A program made the translations under genes and the position numbers. From Halioglobus sp. (GTDB lineage Bacteria > Pseudomonadota > Gammaproteobacteria > Pseudomonadales > Halieaceae): a stretch of DNA of 64,000 nt. The DNA lies in NCBI GenBank assembly GCA_029246385.1, contig JAQWNG010000026.1, positions 1 through 64,000 of the forward strand, written 5' to 3'. This document shows, one piece after another, positions 37,435 to 47,140 of the stretch (position 1 is the stretch's first letter; the number at the start of each line of letters is the position of its first letter). The notes below the pieces were generated by a model. The model did no database searches. It was not told where the DNA came from and saw only the letters and a list, made by a program, of their open reading frames with translations.

Positions 37435-39057
37435 ATGGTTTGGAATATAAGTGAAGCGATCTATCAGATCGCTATTAGCGATATCGGTCAGCGACCGGCA
37501 TTAATTTACGGCGATCAGAGAATTAGTTATAAAGAGCTAGTTCGGCGTGCCAGCGGCTTTGGAAGCTGGTTGCAATCACTCGAATTGCCAGCCGGCGCCC
37601 ATGTTGGTCACTACATGCGAAATTCAAATGCTTATATGGAGACTTTTACGGCTGCCGGTTTAGTCGGTATGACACACGTCAATGTTAATTACCGCTATCT
37701 CGATAAGGAGTTGATTGATCTGTGTAATGGGCTGGATATCCGCGTGCTGGTTTACGACGCTGAATTCGCCGATTGCGTTGCGGCGATTAAGGATCAGCTC
37801 GACGTTACAGTCGGGTTTGTCGAGACTGGGGCGGCGCCGGCAGTTAATAGTTTCGCGCGAACGCTGACAGATTTATATGACTGGGATGCAAGTCACTTTC
37901 AGCGCAGTACTTCCAGCGACGATCTCATTATACTTGCTACCGGAGGCACTACCGGCTTGCCTAAAGGGACTCAATGGCGTCACGAGGACCTTTGGCGCAA
38001 ACAGAAAATATCTAGGGGTAGCGCAATGCTCGCGCTTAGATTGGAGGAACATCCGGCAACGATTGAGGAACATATTGGCAATGTGCTTAAGTTGCCAGTC
38101 CCAACACCTTTTATGCCACTCAGTCCACTTATGCATGGGGCTGCTAGCCTCATGGCTATTCTGATGTTGGCTCAGGGCACGCCCGTGTTGACTGTACCTG
38201 GAATAAAGTTTAACGCCGACTTGGTGCTCGATCTGATCATGCAGTATCAGGTGGCGGGTGTTGCGCTAGTAGGTGACGCGTTTGCGATTCCTCTGTTGGA
38301 AGCACTCGATCGTCGCTATGGGGAAAGACCACTGGCGTCTTTGACAATGATGATTTCCACCGGTGCGTCGCTTAGTGAAGCCAATAGACGTAGTCTCTTG
38401 CGTCACCAACCTAACCTAGTTTTGTTCGACACCCTGGGGTCATCGGAGGCAGCCGCTTTTGCCGTATCCACGCCTGAAGCGGGTGTGTTTAAGCCCATGG
38501 CAAGCACGAGAGTTTTTGACGATGAGCTTAATATTGTAGAGCCGGGCAGTGGCGTCATTGGTATTGCCTATTCTGGCGGCTATAGCCCAGTTGGTTATTA
38601 TAAGCAGCCAAAGAAAAGTGCAGATACTTTTTTGGAGATAGCAGGAGTTCGCTACGTAAAGACCGGTGACCGATGTATTGTCCGTGAAGACGGCATGCTT
38701 ATTTTGCTGGGTCGTGATAGCACTGTGATCAATACTGGCGGCGAGAAGGTGTATACGGTGGAGATTGAGCGAGTGCTGATTGATCATCCGGATATCACTG
38801 ATGCACTTGTCGTGGGTTTAGCGGATGAGCGCTTTGGTAACATCGTTATCGCGGTTGTCGAAGGTCCGCATCTCACAGAGGAAAATTTAGACATAGCGGG
38901 CATTCAACATTATGTCAGTAAGCGATTGGCGGACTACAAGGTGCCCCGAAAGATTTTTGCTATCAAATCGCTGCAGCGCGGACCCAATGGCAAGCCTGAC
39001 TATCCTTTCATACAGGCGTATGCCGCCGCTCAAGCCAGCGGAGATGGCCTGCACTGA
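37435..39057 (+). CDS. Acyl-CoA synthetase (AMP-forming, FadD-like)
   Basis: A 540-residue ANL-superfamily ligase that activates a carboxylic acid with ATP and CoA. The P-loop-like LATGGTTGLPKGTQWRH (about 167-183) binds ATP, VKTGDRCIVREDGMLILLGR carries the hinge and acceptor Asp, and the C-terminal Lys is in RGPNGKPDY. The acid substrate is not deducible; context suggests a lipid, terpenoid or aromatic acid. It lies 12 bases after the thiolase-like gene in the same run. Confidence 0.9.
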   Translation: MVWNISEAIYQIAISDIGQRPALIYGDQRISYKELVRRASGFGSWLQSLELPAGAHVGHYMRNSNAYMETFTAAGLVGMTHVNVNYRYLDKELIDLCNGLDIRVLVYDAEFADCVAAIKDQLDVTVGFVETGAAPAVNSFARTLTDLYDWDASHFQRSTSSDDLIILATGGTTGLPKGTQWRHEDLWRKQKISRGSAMLALRLEEHPATIEEHIGNVLKLPVPTPFMPLSPLMHGAASLMAILMLAQGTPVLTVPGIKFNADLVLDLIMQYQVAGVALVGDAFAIPLLEALDRRYGERPLASLTMMISTGASLSEANRRSLLRHQPNLVLFDTLGSSEAAAFAVSTPEAGVFKPMASTRVFDDELNIVEPGSGVIGIAYSGGYSPVGYYKQPKKSADTFLEIAGVRYVKTGDRCIVREDGMLILLGRDSTVINTGGEKVYTVEIERVLIDHPDITDALVVGLADERFGNIVIAVVEGPHLTEENLDIAGIQHYVSKRLADYKVPRKIFAIKSLQRGPNGKPDYPFIQAYAAAQASGDGLH

Positions 39058-39382
39058 GTAGGCTGATAGGCAGACATCTGCTGAGCCGCAACAATTCGCG
39101 GACCATACTGTCAGGGCGGTATGCGACTGCTCTTTTCGATAGCGACAACATCATCAGCCTTTCGCAGATATTTGATTGTAATTTTTGCTGTAACGTTCAT
39201 ACTGCCCGCAGCATTTTTCAATGCAACCTCAAAACTCAGGGCTTTCAAGATGATCCAGTATTGAGGGCCGCGGCTATCCAGTAACTGCGGCGGACCAGAC
39301 CGAGAATAATGGGTCGTCATTGCGGCTTACCCGTCAAATAGTGACAGCATGTACGTTGTCTGCAGGATATAGATAAACCAAA
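39058..39382. other. Intergenic gap, 325 bases
   Basis: No recognisable gene. A minus-strand open frame at 39111-39320 (69 residues) has no family resemblance, so I do not call it. No clear terminator follows the acyl-CoA ligase. Confidence 0.45.
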
Positions 39383-40150
39383 ATGTCAAAATTACCCATC
39401 GAACATCGATTTTTGGATTTGTCTGATTATGGCAGGCCGATAGCGCGCCAGATCGCTAACGCACTTAAAAATACACGCGTGACGCCTGTACAAGTCACGT
39501 TACTTTTTATTGTTACTGGTTTGGCCGCGATACTTTGCATCATTGCGGCCCAATACTGGGCGGCACTTTTTTTTCTAGTCGTAAAATCAATTCTAGATGC
39601 TGCTGATGGTGAGTTAGCCAGAGTTAAAAATACACCATCTTATACTGGACGTTACCTAGACTCAGTTGCCGATATTATTCTGAATTTTTTCTTTCTGCTA
39701 AGCATTTGGTATATAACGGATGGGCCCCTGTTACTAATGTTGGTGGCTTTCTTTGGTCTGCAGCTTCAGGGAACGCTCTATAATTATTATTACGTTATTC
39801 TCCGAAACAAGGTTAATGGCGACAAAACCAGCCGTGTGTTCGAGCATGCTTCTCCGGTCGCTATGGCTGGAGAACAGCAGCGCCATGTCGATATTTTGTT
39901 TAGTGCCTACTATATTTTGTACGGCGGATTCGACAAGATTATTTTTTGGCTAGATAAAAAAGCCCCAGCTTGCGATCACATGCCGAAATTGTTGATGACT
40001 GCTGTCTCCTCGTTTGGACTAGGATTTCAGTTACTGCTTATGGGTGTGATGTTGTGCCTAGGCTGGGCAAGCTACATCATTCCTTTCTTCATTTTTTATA
40101 CTGTTTTCATACTCGTGTTCATAATGATACGCAGGATCGCCAATAGCTGA
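39383..40150 (+). CDS. CDP-alcohol phosphatidyltransferase family membrane protein
   Basis: A 255-residue integral membrane enzyme. The complete family signature D-x2-DG-x2-AR-x8-G-x3-D-x3-D is at residues 72-97, beginning DAADGELAR, and six hydrophobic segments surround it. It would transfer a phosphatidyl or similar group from a CDP-alcohol to an acceptor, forming a phospholipid or ether/inositol-like lipid. The acceptor is unknown. The next gene, 111 bases on, encodes an unassigned methyltransferase, and a joint role in lipid headgroup modification is possible. Confidence 0.88.
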   Translation: MSKLPIEHRFLDLSDYGRPIARQIANALKNTRVTPVQVTLLFIVTGLAAILCIIAAQYWAALFFLVVKSILDAADGELARVKNTPSYTGRYLDSVADIILNFFFLLSIWYITDGPLLLMLVAFFGLQLQGTLYNYYYVILRNKVNGDKTSRVFEHASPVAMAGEQQRHVDILFSAYYILYGGFDKIIFWLDKKAPACDHMPKLLMTAVSSFGLGFQLLLMGVMLCLGWASYIIPFFIFYTVFILVFIMIRRIANS

Positions 40151-40261
40151 ATGTTAAGGAATAGCCACGCCAAACCACTATAATCAACAATGTAGCGACG
40201 TTGCCTAAAGTGCTCGCTGTGCGCAAGGCGTAAGCACAGTATTAAATGCGGGAATCTATAC

Positions 40262-41323
40262 GTGGGAACCGTCCCTGTGAATCTCAATACTATCAGTCGT
40301 ACTATTCTGGATGAAAGCAGTTCGCCTCAAGCGCTACGAGATGCGCTGGACGCTTTTGTTTTGTTGTGTAGTGAGATTACTAATATTCGGCCCGACCGCA
40401 GCTTTGATGCCTGGGCGGAGGACTCATTACTGGAAAACGGCGTCGCCATAAACCCACAGGCAGCGGCCCAGTGCGCGCTGGATTATGAGCGCAGCGTAGT
40501 TTTTCTCCGTGGTATATATGCTGCGATAAACACACTAAAATTACGTTTTTCTGACACGCCACTTGAAATTTTGTATGCGGGTTGTGGCCCTTTTGCTACT
40601 TTGCTGTTGCCACTGCTTGGGTTATTTTCTCCCGGGGAAATCAAGCTTTATTTGATGGATTTTCATCAGCGCTCACTGGACAGTGTAGAGCTTCTCCTGG
40701 CTGATTTCGGGTTTTGTAAGTATGCCACTCGGACCATAAAGGCGGATGCCTGCAGCTATACGCACCCGGGAAAACTGCACCTGGTAATCGCCGAAGTAAT
40801 GCAAAAGTCACTAGAACAGGAGCCGCAGTTCGCGGTGACCGCCAATCTGGCGCCGCAGCTGTGTTCTGCCGGTGTATTCATTCCACAGTTTATTGATGTG
40901 TCCATGTATTTGAGTAATCTAGACCAAGAAAAAGAGTTGCTAGGTCAAGCACAGGACATAGACAGCGATGCATTGGAAAAGAACGCCAGGCGTTATCGAC
41001 TAAAGACGGTCTGTACGTTAATTCCTGATCAGGCTGCCGGCCAGATGCAGCGAGCCAAGTCTAGTTCGGACGAACTAACTTTTGAGCTGGAGCCAATAAC
41101 GGTGAGGTTGCCCAAAATATCCGACATTGGAAGATTCGACGCCGTGCTATTTACCCGCATCTGCGTATTTGGACGCTATTGGCTCAAAGACTACGAGTCG
41201 CAAATCACGCTGCCATTGAAATGCCACGAGCTCTCTCCGCTGGCCGGCGGAGAGCGCTACAGAGTGTGCTATCAACTAGGGACCTACCCTAGGTTTGTGT
41301 TTGAGCACCTGAACAGAAAATAG
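40262..41323 (+). CDS. SAM-dependent methyltransferase-like protein, unknown target
   Basis: A 353-residue protein I cannot assign to a named family. A Rossmann methyltransferase motif I is visible as ILYAGCGPFATLLLPLL (about 102-118), followed by a strand ending in an acidic residue (LYLMDFHQRSLDSVELL) and LVIAEVMQKSLEQEPQ, a layout like arginine/small-molecule methyltransferases. The start is a GTG at 40262 with GGGAAT upstream. It follows a CDP-alcohol phosphatidyltransferase, so a phospholipid headgroup could be the target; that is inference only. Confidence 0.65.
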   Translation: MGTVPVNLNTISRTILDESSSPQALRDALDAFVLLCSEITNIRPDRSFDAWAEDSLLENGVAINPQAAAQCALDYERSVVFLRGIYAAINTLKLRFSDTPLEILYAGCGPFATLLLPLLGLFSPGEIKLYLMDFHQRSLDSVELLLADFGFCKYATRTIKADACSYTHPGKLHLVIAEVMQKSLEQEPQFAVTANLAPQLCSAGVFIPQFIDVSMYLSNLDQEKELLGQAQDIDSDALEKNARRYRLKTVCTLIPDQAAGQMQRAKSSSDELTFELEPITVRLPKISDIGRFDAVLFTRICVFGRYWLKDYESQITLPLKCHELSPLAGGERYRVCYQLGTYPRFVFEHLNRK

Positions 41324-41473
41324 GCATATGTTTCAGATTAAAAGGCACTCGTTGGCAGCCTTAACCTGTTAATCGCAGTGCACGTTATCCCGTCTTTGCG
41401 ACGTACTGCCGCATCGATGTGTGGTTAAATGGGCGAGATGCAGTGTTAGTGGTCAATGGATACGTATCCATCC

Positions 41474-42664
41474 CTAATTTGTCTCAGCATCGACAGTTGC
41501 CTGGACAGACTCGTAGAATGCCTGTCGCTGCGCACCTACCGTCTCGTAGTCGGTAGCCTTAGTCCAATTACTGTTTGAAGCGATAACGAGTTTGCGTTTT
41601 GGGTCGATAAAAATCCCTTGCCCAAAGATGCCTTGAGCCGCGAAACTTCCGTCATCGTCGGTCCACCACTGGTATCCATAACCTTTACCTACAAGCCCAA
41701 TATCTGCTTGCCGTGTCGTAGCCGCCGCAATCCAGTCTTCGGGTAGCACCGGCTTGCCGTCAATTTGCGCACCTCCAAGAATGAACAGACCGAAGCGTGC
41801 AAAATCTCGAGTTGACGCCTGAATGCAGCAGCCGCTGATTTCATGTCCTGTAGCGCCCAACAGCCAACTTCCATTTTGCTCCATGCCAAACGGCGTCCAA
41901 ATCTTTTCTGAAAGATACTCTGACAGCGTCTTGCCCGTCGCCGAACTGACTAACACGCCAATTAGATTCGTTTCACCCGTTTTATAGGCCCACTTTTCAC
42001 CTGCAGGTGCCTCTCGTGGCAATGCACGCATATAGCTGACGGTCGCATCCAGCCCTGGCTCTGCTTTATGTTCATTAAAAAGTGCGACGTCGCTATTTTT
42101 GTCTTCATAATCTTCATTCCAACGAACACCCGATGTCATGGTGAGCAACTGTTGGATCGAAACATCGTCATAGGCTGATCCTTTTAAGCCTGGAATATAG
42201 TCCGAAACTTTATCTTCTATACTGGAGATAAAGCCGTCCTTGATTGCGGCGCCTACCAAGGTTGACGTGAAGGATTTAGCGACAGAGAAGCTGGTCCATT
42301 GACCCCGAGCATCGAAGCCGAGACCGTATTTTTCCATCCGAATTTTGCCGTCTTGAATAATGACTAGTGCCGCAGTCCGTTGCTCGCGCATGTACGTTGT
42401 GACATCCATGGGGACGATAATAGGTTCGCCCTTGGGTATCGGAAAAGCTGTGTCCCCGGCCTCAATGACATTTGCTTTAGCTAATACAGCTAGCGAGTCG
42501 ATAGCGCGAAACGCAGCATCTCTTTGTGGTATCGTCCAAAATAGCACGTTACGATCTGTTGGTAAGTTGGCAAGAAGATTACGCACGTTCTTATCCGCAC
42601 TGAAATAAGTAACCCCCAGTCCTGCGACGATGATGACCAGCAGTCCGACTACCCGTTTCCACAT
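41474..42664 (-). CDS. Serine hydrolase, beta-lactamase/penicillin-binding-like fold
   Basis: About 396 residues, exported or membrane-anchored by an N-terminal helix (VVGLLVIIVAGLGVTYF). The active-site SxxK is SVAK (Ser127, Lys130) in FSVAKSFTSTLVG. WAYKTGETNLIG carries the Tyr region and GIFGQGIFIDP the third motif region. This group includes class C-like esterases and 6-aminohexanoate-dimer hydrolase-like proteins; true beta-lactamase activity is not implied. The ATG at 42664 has a strong GGGAGG, so I prefer it to a start at 42706. Confidence 0.85.
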   Translation of the reverse strand: MWKRVVGLLVIIVAGLGVTYFSADKNVRNLLANLPTDRNVLFWTIPQRDAAFRAIDSLAVLAKANVIEAGDTAFPIPKGEPIIVPMDVTTYMREQRTAALVIIQDGKIRMEKYGLGFDARGQWTSFSVAKSFTSTLVGAAIKDGFISSIEDKVSDYIPGLKGSAYDDVSIQQLLTMTSGVRWNEDYEDKNSDVALFNEHKAEPGLDATVSYMRALPREAPAGEKWAYKTGETNLIGVLVSSATGKTLSEYLSEKIWTPFGMEQNGSWLLGATGHEISGCCIQASTRDFARFGLFILGGAQIDGKPVLPEDWIAAATTRQADIGLVGKGYGYQWWTDDDGSFAAQGIFGQGIFIDPKRKLVIASNSNWTKATDYETVGAQRQAFYESVQATVDAETN

Positions 42665-42979
42665 ATATCCTCCCAAATCATTATGACATTGTCCTGAGGG
42701 CAGCATGTATATTCATGCTATCGAACATTTTCACTGAGCGTTTAATGCGGTGCCGTCATTGGGTTTTTGGTGCTCCTTTCGGGACGGCGATGCAACCTTG
42801 TTAGGACCAGCATCATAGCTTCACAGCGGCAGCTCTGTATAGCACCTTTGATTAACTCATCACGATTACACGTATCTGTAGCTAGCTGATAGCTTTATGG
42901 GCGCTGCTATTGGCAGCGCTTGCTACTAGAGCTTAAACCCTGCTTTGTATCATGGTTGAAAGTTGTTTACTGTAGCGCT
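42665..42979. other. Divergent intergenic region, 315 bases
   Basis: No gene recognised. It separates the serine hydrolase (minus) from the GST (plus) and should hold both promoters. Confidence 0.45.
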
Positions 42980-44092
42980 ATGAAAAAATCCTATACCGTC
43001 TATAAATCTGACATCTCCTATTTCAGCGGCAAGCTAGAGGCGTATTTGCGTTATAAAGGCATCAGTTATGAAGCGATAGAGTGTGGCCGGCGCGAAATGG
43101 ATAAAATTGGACAGGCTACCGGGGTAAAAAAAATGCCTGCCATTGAAATGGATAATGGACAGTGGTTGTTCGATAGCACCCCTATGTTGGAGTGGCTTGA
43201 GCAACAGCACCCCGAGCCTTGCACGGTGCCGAACGACCCTGCGCTGGCGTTTTTGGCGTTGTTGATAGAGGACTATGGTGACGAATGGCTGTGGCGGTCA
43301 GCTATGTGGTGGCGTTGGATCCCTCAGAGGTCTCGTTGGGCTGTGGGCTACGTTATTGGAAAAGCCTTCGCGCCATCGTTGTTAGCCCGGCCGTTGGGCT
43401 GGCTCTTTGGCCACCGTCAGCGACGCGAATGGCTTTGGACAGACGGCGTCACCCGAGATAATGAGGCGTCTGTGCGTGATATGGTATTTAGGGAGTTTGA
43501 ATTTCTTGAGCCATTGCTAGTCAAGCAGCCGTTTCTCTTGGGTAGTCACCCCAGCGCGGCAGACTTTGGGTATTTCGCTTCGATGTTCCGCCACTTTGGC
43601 AATGACCCGGACTCGGCAGAGGTGATGCGGCGACAAGCTCCTAATACTTATGAGTGGTTGGCGCGATTATGGAATGCTTCAGCGGATAAGCTGCCTAAAG
43701 TGATCGAGTGGCAGTGGCCAGAGACATCGGAGTGGGAGCCATTTCTTACACGCATCGCCGCAGATTATTTGCCTTATCTGCATCAGAATGCGCTCGCCTT
43801 CCAGCAGGGTCAAAAATGTTTTGACTTCGTGGGCCACAGCCTGTCATTTAAACGTACCAAAACCACTGTATACCGTGTGTACTGTCGTGAGCGTTTGCAG
43901 CAGCAGTATCAGCAGTTGTCGGCATCGGATCAAGGTAGACTGGAGCAGTTATTTAAAGCCGTTGGCGGCTTGGGAAGCCTGCAGGCCGATGGCGTAATTT
44001 TTTCTGGGCTCGCAGAGAGCCTGATGCTGCCTTGCGAGGCCAAGGGTGAAACGGCCACATTCGTGCGGATTCGAAGTCAGCCACGAAATTAA
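42980..44092 (+). CDS. Glutathione S-transferase family protein with C-terminal extension
   Basis: About 370 residues, much longer than the 200-220 of an ordinary GST. Residues 1-80 form a thioredoxin-like GST N-domain (SDISYFSGKLEAYLRYKGI, then KKMPAIEMDNGQWLFDST), followed by an all-helical domain with HPSAADFGYFASMF. The last ~110 residues are an added region without recognised motifs. It may conjugate or reduce an organic substrate. I use the ATG at 42980, where the thioredoxin strand begins, not the frame start at 42920. Confidence 0.8.
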   Translation: MKKSYTVYKSDISYFSGKLEAYLRYKGISYEAIECGRREMDKIGQATGVKKMPAIEMDNGQWLFDSTPMLEWLEQQHPEPCTVPNDPALAFLALLIEDYGDEWLWRSAMWWRWIPQRSRWAVGYVIGKAFAPSLLARPLGWLFGHRQRREWLWTDGVTRDNEASVRDMVFREFEFLEPLLVKQPFLLGSHPSAADFGYFASMFRHFGNDPDSAEVMRRQAPNTYEWLARLWNASADKLPKVIEWQWPETSEWEPFLTRIAADYLPYLHQNALAFQQGQKCFDFVGHSLSFKRTKTTVYRVYCRERLQQQYQQLSASDQGRLEQLFKAVGGLGSLQADGVIFSGLAESLMLPCEAKGETATFVRIRSQPRN

Positions 44093-44410
44093 TCGGCAGG
44101 CTGCACTGGGCTCGATTGCGGTTATCCCTCGTTTCTATACTCCGCCCCTCGTGACTTTCTCGCGCAGACAGGCTCAGACGATTACCTAAGTATGATCAGA
44201 CACGCGTGATTTAGTGCAGCAGTGCGATATTTATCGCATTCAGAGTCCCATTAATCGGCTGCCATGGGGGAAGGGTAGTTAGCCTGTGGGGGGGGTATAC
44301 CTGTTGGTCTGCAATCTCTATAATCTCGGAGCAGTTCGTTGCTGATGCTCAGTGTCAAACAGAGTGGATGCAAAAAAAGCAAAGCTTCAGCATTGTTGCA
44401 GGTTTACTGC
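44093..44410. other. Gap upstream of tRNA-Arg
   Basis: No gene. It contains a 16-base inverted repeat TGCGATA/TATCGCA at 44223-44238 and a TATAAT at 44319-44324 that could be the -10 box of the tRNA promoter, although no good -35 lies at the right spacing. Confidence 0.4.
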
Positions 44411-44487
<77 letters not shown>

Positions 44488-44597
44488 TTTAACTACTGAT
44501 TTATATTGATTTTATTTTAGACTGCTTTTTTTGCCAACCAGCGAGCTGCACATGCACTTTCCCCCCGACGTACTAGATTACAAGCTCGGTTAGCCGC

Positions 44598-45806
44598 ATG
44601 AATTTTATAACATCAGCTACGCATACTTCCAGACCGGGTGCCCTAGCCGGTATATTCATTTGCTCTATCTTCCTCCTCACACAATTTAATGTCAGTGTGC
44701 TAAGTCCGGTTATTCCGGCTATTGGAGACAGCTTTTCCCTCAGCGGAAAATCGGCTCGTCTGATACTGTCATACGGTTTTGCAGGTTACATGGTGGGTCA
44801 GCTGTTTTGGGGGCCGGTATCTGACCGAATCAACCGCTCGAGTATTATTATCGTCAATCTTGCACTCTACATGCTGGTTTCTCTATCGGCGATGGTGATG
44901 ACAACGGAAGCAGCGCTCTTGGGTGCCTATATTTGTATGGGCTTTTTGTCATCAACATTTACCAGTGTCGGCAATGCCATGTTGAAAGACCGCTACGAGG
45001 GCGATGACTATATCCGCATAGTAGCAACTGTGGGGGTGGTGATGGCAGCCGGCCCGGCTATTGGCCCGGGACTCTCAGGTGCAATAGTGATGTATTCAAA
45101 GGGCGGCTGGCAGGTGGCATTCCTGTTGCTTGGGCTTGTTAGCCTTATCAGTTTGCTAGGGTTTTCGTTTTTTTGCCGTTATCCGTCTCACAAGGCCCCA
45201 GTTGCAACCCGGAGCGATCACTCCACCAGTTTATTGCGCAATGGACGTTACTTTGCCGCTCTTTTCTCTTTCAGTCTGCCTTTTGGAATTGTGATGTCCT
45301 ACCTTGCGGTGGGCCCTTATATTTTGCAGGAGTATTACGCGCTTCCGATAGACATGGCCCATATCGGGTTTGGCATGACTACGGTTGTCTACCTGCTCGG
45401 CGCGTTTTTTTTTCGCGCTCGTAGTGCATCGATGACGCCCATCACTGCGCTTTACGTGGGGACGATAATTGCACTGGGTGGCGCAGCTACGCTGCTTCTA
45501 TGTGCGACGATTTGGCCACATGAAGCCTGGCTCGGTGTTCTTGCATTGTGTCTGTTGTTGGGTGGGGCAGGTATCATAGTGCCCGCAGGTAAGGCGGCCA
45601 CGATGGGGCAGGTTGATAGTGCCTTTGGCACGGCAGCGTCGACGATGAAGTTTGTCCAAAGCGCCTGCGCGTTGATGGTCTCCGTTTGCGCCGCAGTGCT
45701 GTTTTCTACCCAGAGTATCTTACCCCTATTGGTATTGTACCTAGGTGTTGCACTGCTGGCATGTTTGAGTGCAGTCCTACTGAGACGAGCGTCGCTGGCG
45801 AATTGA
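44598..45806 (+). CDS. MFS transporter, Bcr/CflA-like drug efflux
   Basis: A 402-residue twelve-helix major facilitator. The N-terminal region LSPVIPAIGDSF, the loop 2-3 signature GQLFWGPVSDRINR and the motif C-like AAGPAIGPGLSG in helix 5 mark proton-driven drug/sugar efflux of the Bcr/CflA group. It would export a small toxic compound; the substrate is unknown. It stands alone just downstream of tRNA-Arg. Confidence 0.88.
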   Translation: MNFITSATHTSRPGALAGIFICSIFLLTQFNVSVLSPVIPAIGDSFSLSGKSARLILSYGFAGYMVGQLFWGPVSDRINRSSIIIVNLALYMLVSLSAMVMTTEAALLGAYICMGFLSSTFTSVGNAMLKDRYEGDDYIRIVATVGVVMAAGPAIGPGLSGAIVMYSKGGWQVAFLLLGLVSLISLLGFSFFCRYPSHKAPVATRSDHSTSLLRNGRYFAALFSFSLPFGIVMSYLAVGPYILQEYYALPIDMAHIGFGMTTVVYLLGAFFFRARSASMTPITALYVGTIIALGGAATLLLCATIWPHEAWLGVLALCLLLGGAGIIVPAGKAATMGQVDSAFGTAASTMKFVQSACALMVSVCAAVLFSTQSILPLLVLYLGVALLACLSAVLLRRASLAN

Positions 45807-46012
45807 GTTGAAGAGATGCAAGTACTGTTGTCGAATACCCTGATAGCGAATATGCAGTTACCCCCGGCGTCAGTGCCCACTTGAGTCATCGTAATAGGCA
45901 GAACCAGTCGATGAATACCAATAAACAACTGATGTCCTCGCGGCACCATGCCCGATAACGTCTCGCTCAATAGCAAAAAGCAGGGCTCTACTAAACACTA
46001 ATTGTGTCATGA

Positions 46013-46408
46013 TTTGAAAACCCACATGAGGCCTGCGGCGATCAGGCTACCATCGCCTTTACCCCGGGCGCTAACAATGGCTCGCCGATTACCAGATTCA
46101 AAGCCACCTGCGGCGGTGTCGGAATCTTTTTCGAAATAGGCACTACGTCACCTATTACCGTCACCTCGCTTTACAATGACGAGAGTTACCAGTGTGTCGT
46201 AGAAGCGACGAACGGTCTGGGAACTAGTCCGCAATCTGCGGCTAGTTAACCATTCGTTATCGGGGCCCCAGATTCCTTCGTGCCGCCGCCGTCTGCGGGC
46301 ACGCTGCCGTCTAGCGCCACGCCCGTCCCAACAAGCCCGCTGTGGCTATTGGGCATGATGGCAGGATTGATATCGTTAGTGGCTGTCAGGAAGCGTCACA
46401 GAGCCTGA
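46013..46408 (+). pseudogene. Remnant of an FN3-domain protein with C-terminal membrane anchor
   Basis: One continuous reading frame, broken by a single TAA at 46247-46249, encodes a fibronectin type III-like domain (GANNGSPITRF ... YQCVVEATNGLG). It then encodes a Pro/Ser linker and a C-terminal tail PTSPLWLLGMMAGLISLVA followed by RKRHR. That tail has the layout of IPTL/PEP-CTERM-type sorting signals. No start or N-terminal part is present: a TGA lies directly upstream at 46010-46012. It is the 3' end of a larger surface-protein gene that has decayed. Confidence 0.75.
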
Positions 46409-46417
46409 GCCTTCTCA

Positions 46418-46440
46418 AGCCCGCCTAGTGCGGGGTTTTT
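46418..46440 (+). terminator. Rho-independent terminator after the FN3 remnant
   Basis: CCCGC (46420-46424) pairs with GCGGG (46430-46434) around a five-base loop, followed by a T run. It lies 12 bases after the final stop, so the old gene's terminator is still intact. Confidence 0.8.
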
Positions 46441-46567
46441 GTTGGCGAGGGAGACCAGAAGACACAAGAGCTAGTAGGGTTAAGCTCCAAAAAATATTGC
46501 CGCGGTCAGTTCAAGCGAGCAACGGATTATCCCTCACATGCTTATTTTTTTAAATTTTAAGAAGCCC

Positions 46568-47140
46568 CTAATCTGGGATCGAGTCTTTAGATTTGCGCTT
46601 TTGCAACAATTGTTTAGGTACATCGACCATTAGAAAAATCAAAAGTGATCCAATAACCACAACGCCACTCCAGAGTGTATGTGCGACCCAAGCCAAGAAT
46701 AGAAGCAGATATGGTACTAGCGCCATCAGGGCCACGACCGCAGCGCTAATCAGGCTAATGACCATGCCCGCGAAGGCAATGATTGCCCCAGTACTGCCTC
46801 TTAACTGTATGCCAGCTACCGTGGCCGAAGAAGACTTAGGTCTTGTGAAGTTAAATGTTCCTAGAGCATTCTTGTTCGAAAGTGAAAGTCCTGATTTTGA
46901 GAGATTAATGTTGTTACTGCCTACACTCCATCTCCCTCTAACGACACTATTGAAGTTCTGAAAGCCAAGAGTAAGGCCTTTATAAGTCTTTGAGACCCTG
47001 GCTCCATGCGTAGTATTGAGAGTGATGCCTTTTGCCGGTGCAGTGGAAAGGTTGACTCCGCCTGTCCTCGATGCTCGAAGCCTAACGTTCGCGGCCTCCT
47101 CATTAAGTTCAATTCGTTTCTTACCCGGGATGCCAGACAT
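46568..47140 (-). CDS. DUF4236-like membrane protein
   Basis: A 190-residue protein. Its central segment GRWSVGSNNINLSKSGLSLS resembles the DUF4236 domain (usually containing NLSKSGxSxS). Two long hydrophobic segments (about 118-140 and 145-170) and a short basic C-tail follow. The first 60 residues are polar and unassigned. Function unknown. It lies between decayed genes and could be accessory DNA, but the frame is intact. Confidence 0.6.
   Translation of the reverse strand: MSGIPGKKRIELNEEAANVRLRASRTGGVNLSTAPAKGITLNTTHGARVSKTYKGLTLGFQNFNSVVRGRWSVGSNNINLSKSGLSLSNKNALGTFNFTRPKSSSATVAGIQLRGSTGAIIAFAGMVISLISAAVVALMALVPYLLLFLAWVAHTLWSGVVVIGSLLIFLMVDVPKQLLQKRKSKDSIPD

Noticed and set aside
39111-39320. 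Minus-strand 69-residue frame between the acyl-CoA ligase and the CDP-alcohol transferase
   Set aside because: No family resemblance and no ribosome binding site; not strong enough to call.
45452-45976. A 174-codon open frame antisense to the MFS gene
   Set aside because: It lies mostly opposite the transporter's coding frame and resembles no known protein; the transporter explains the coding signal.
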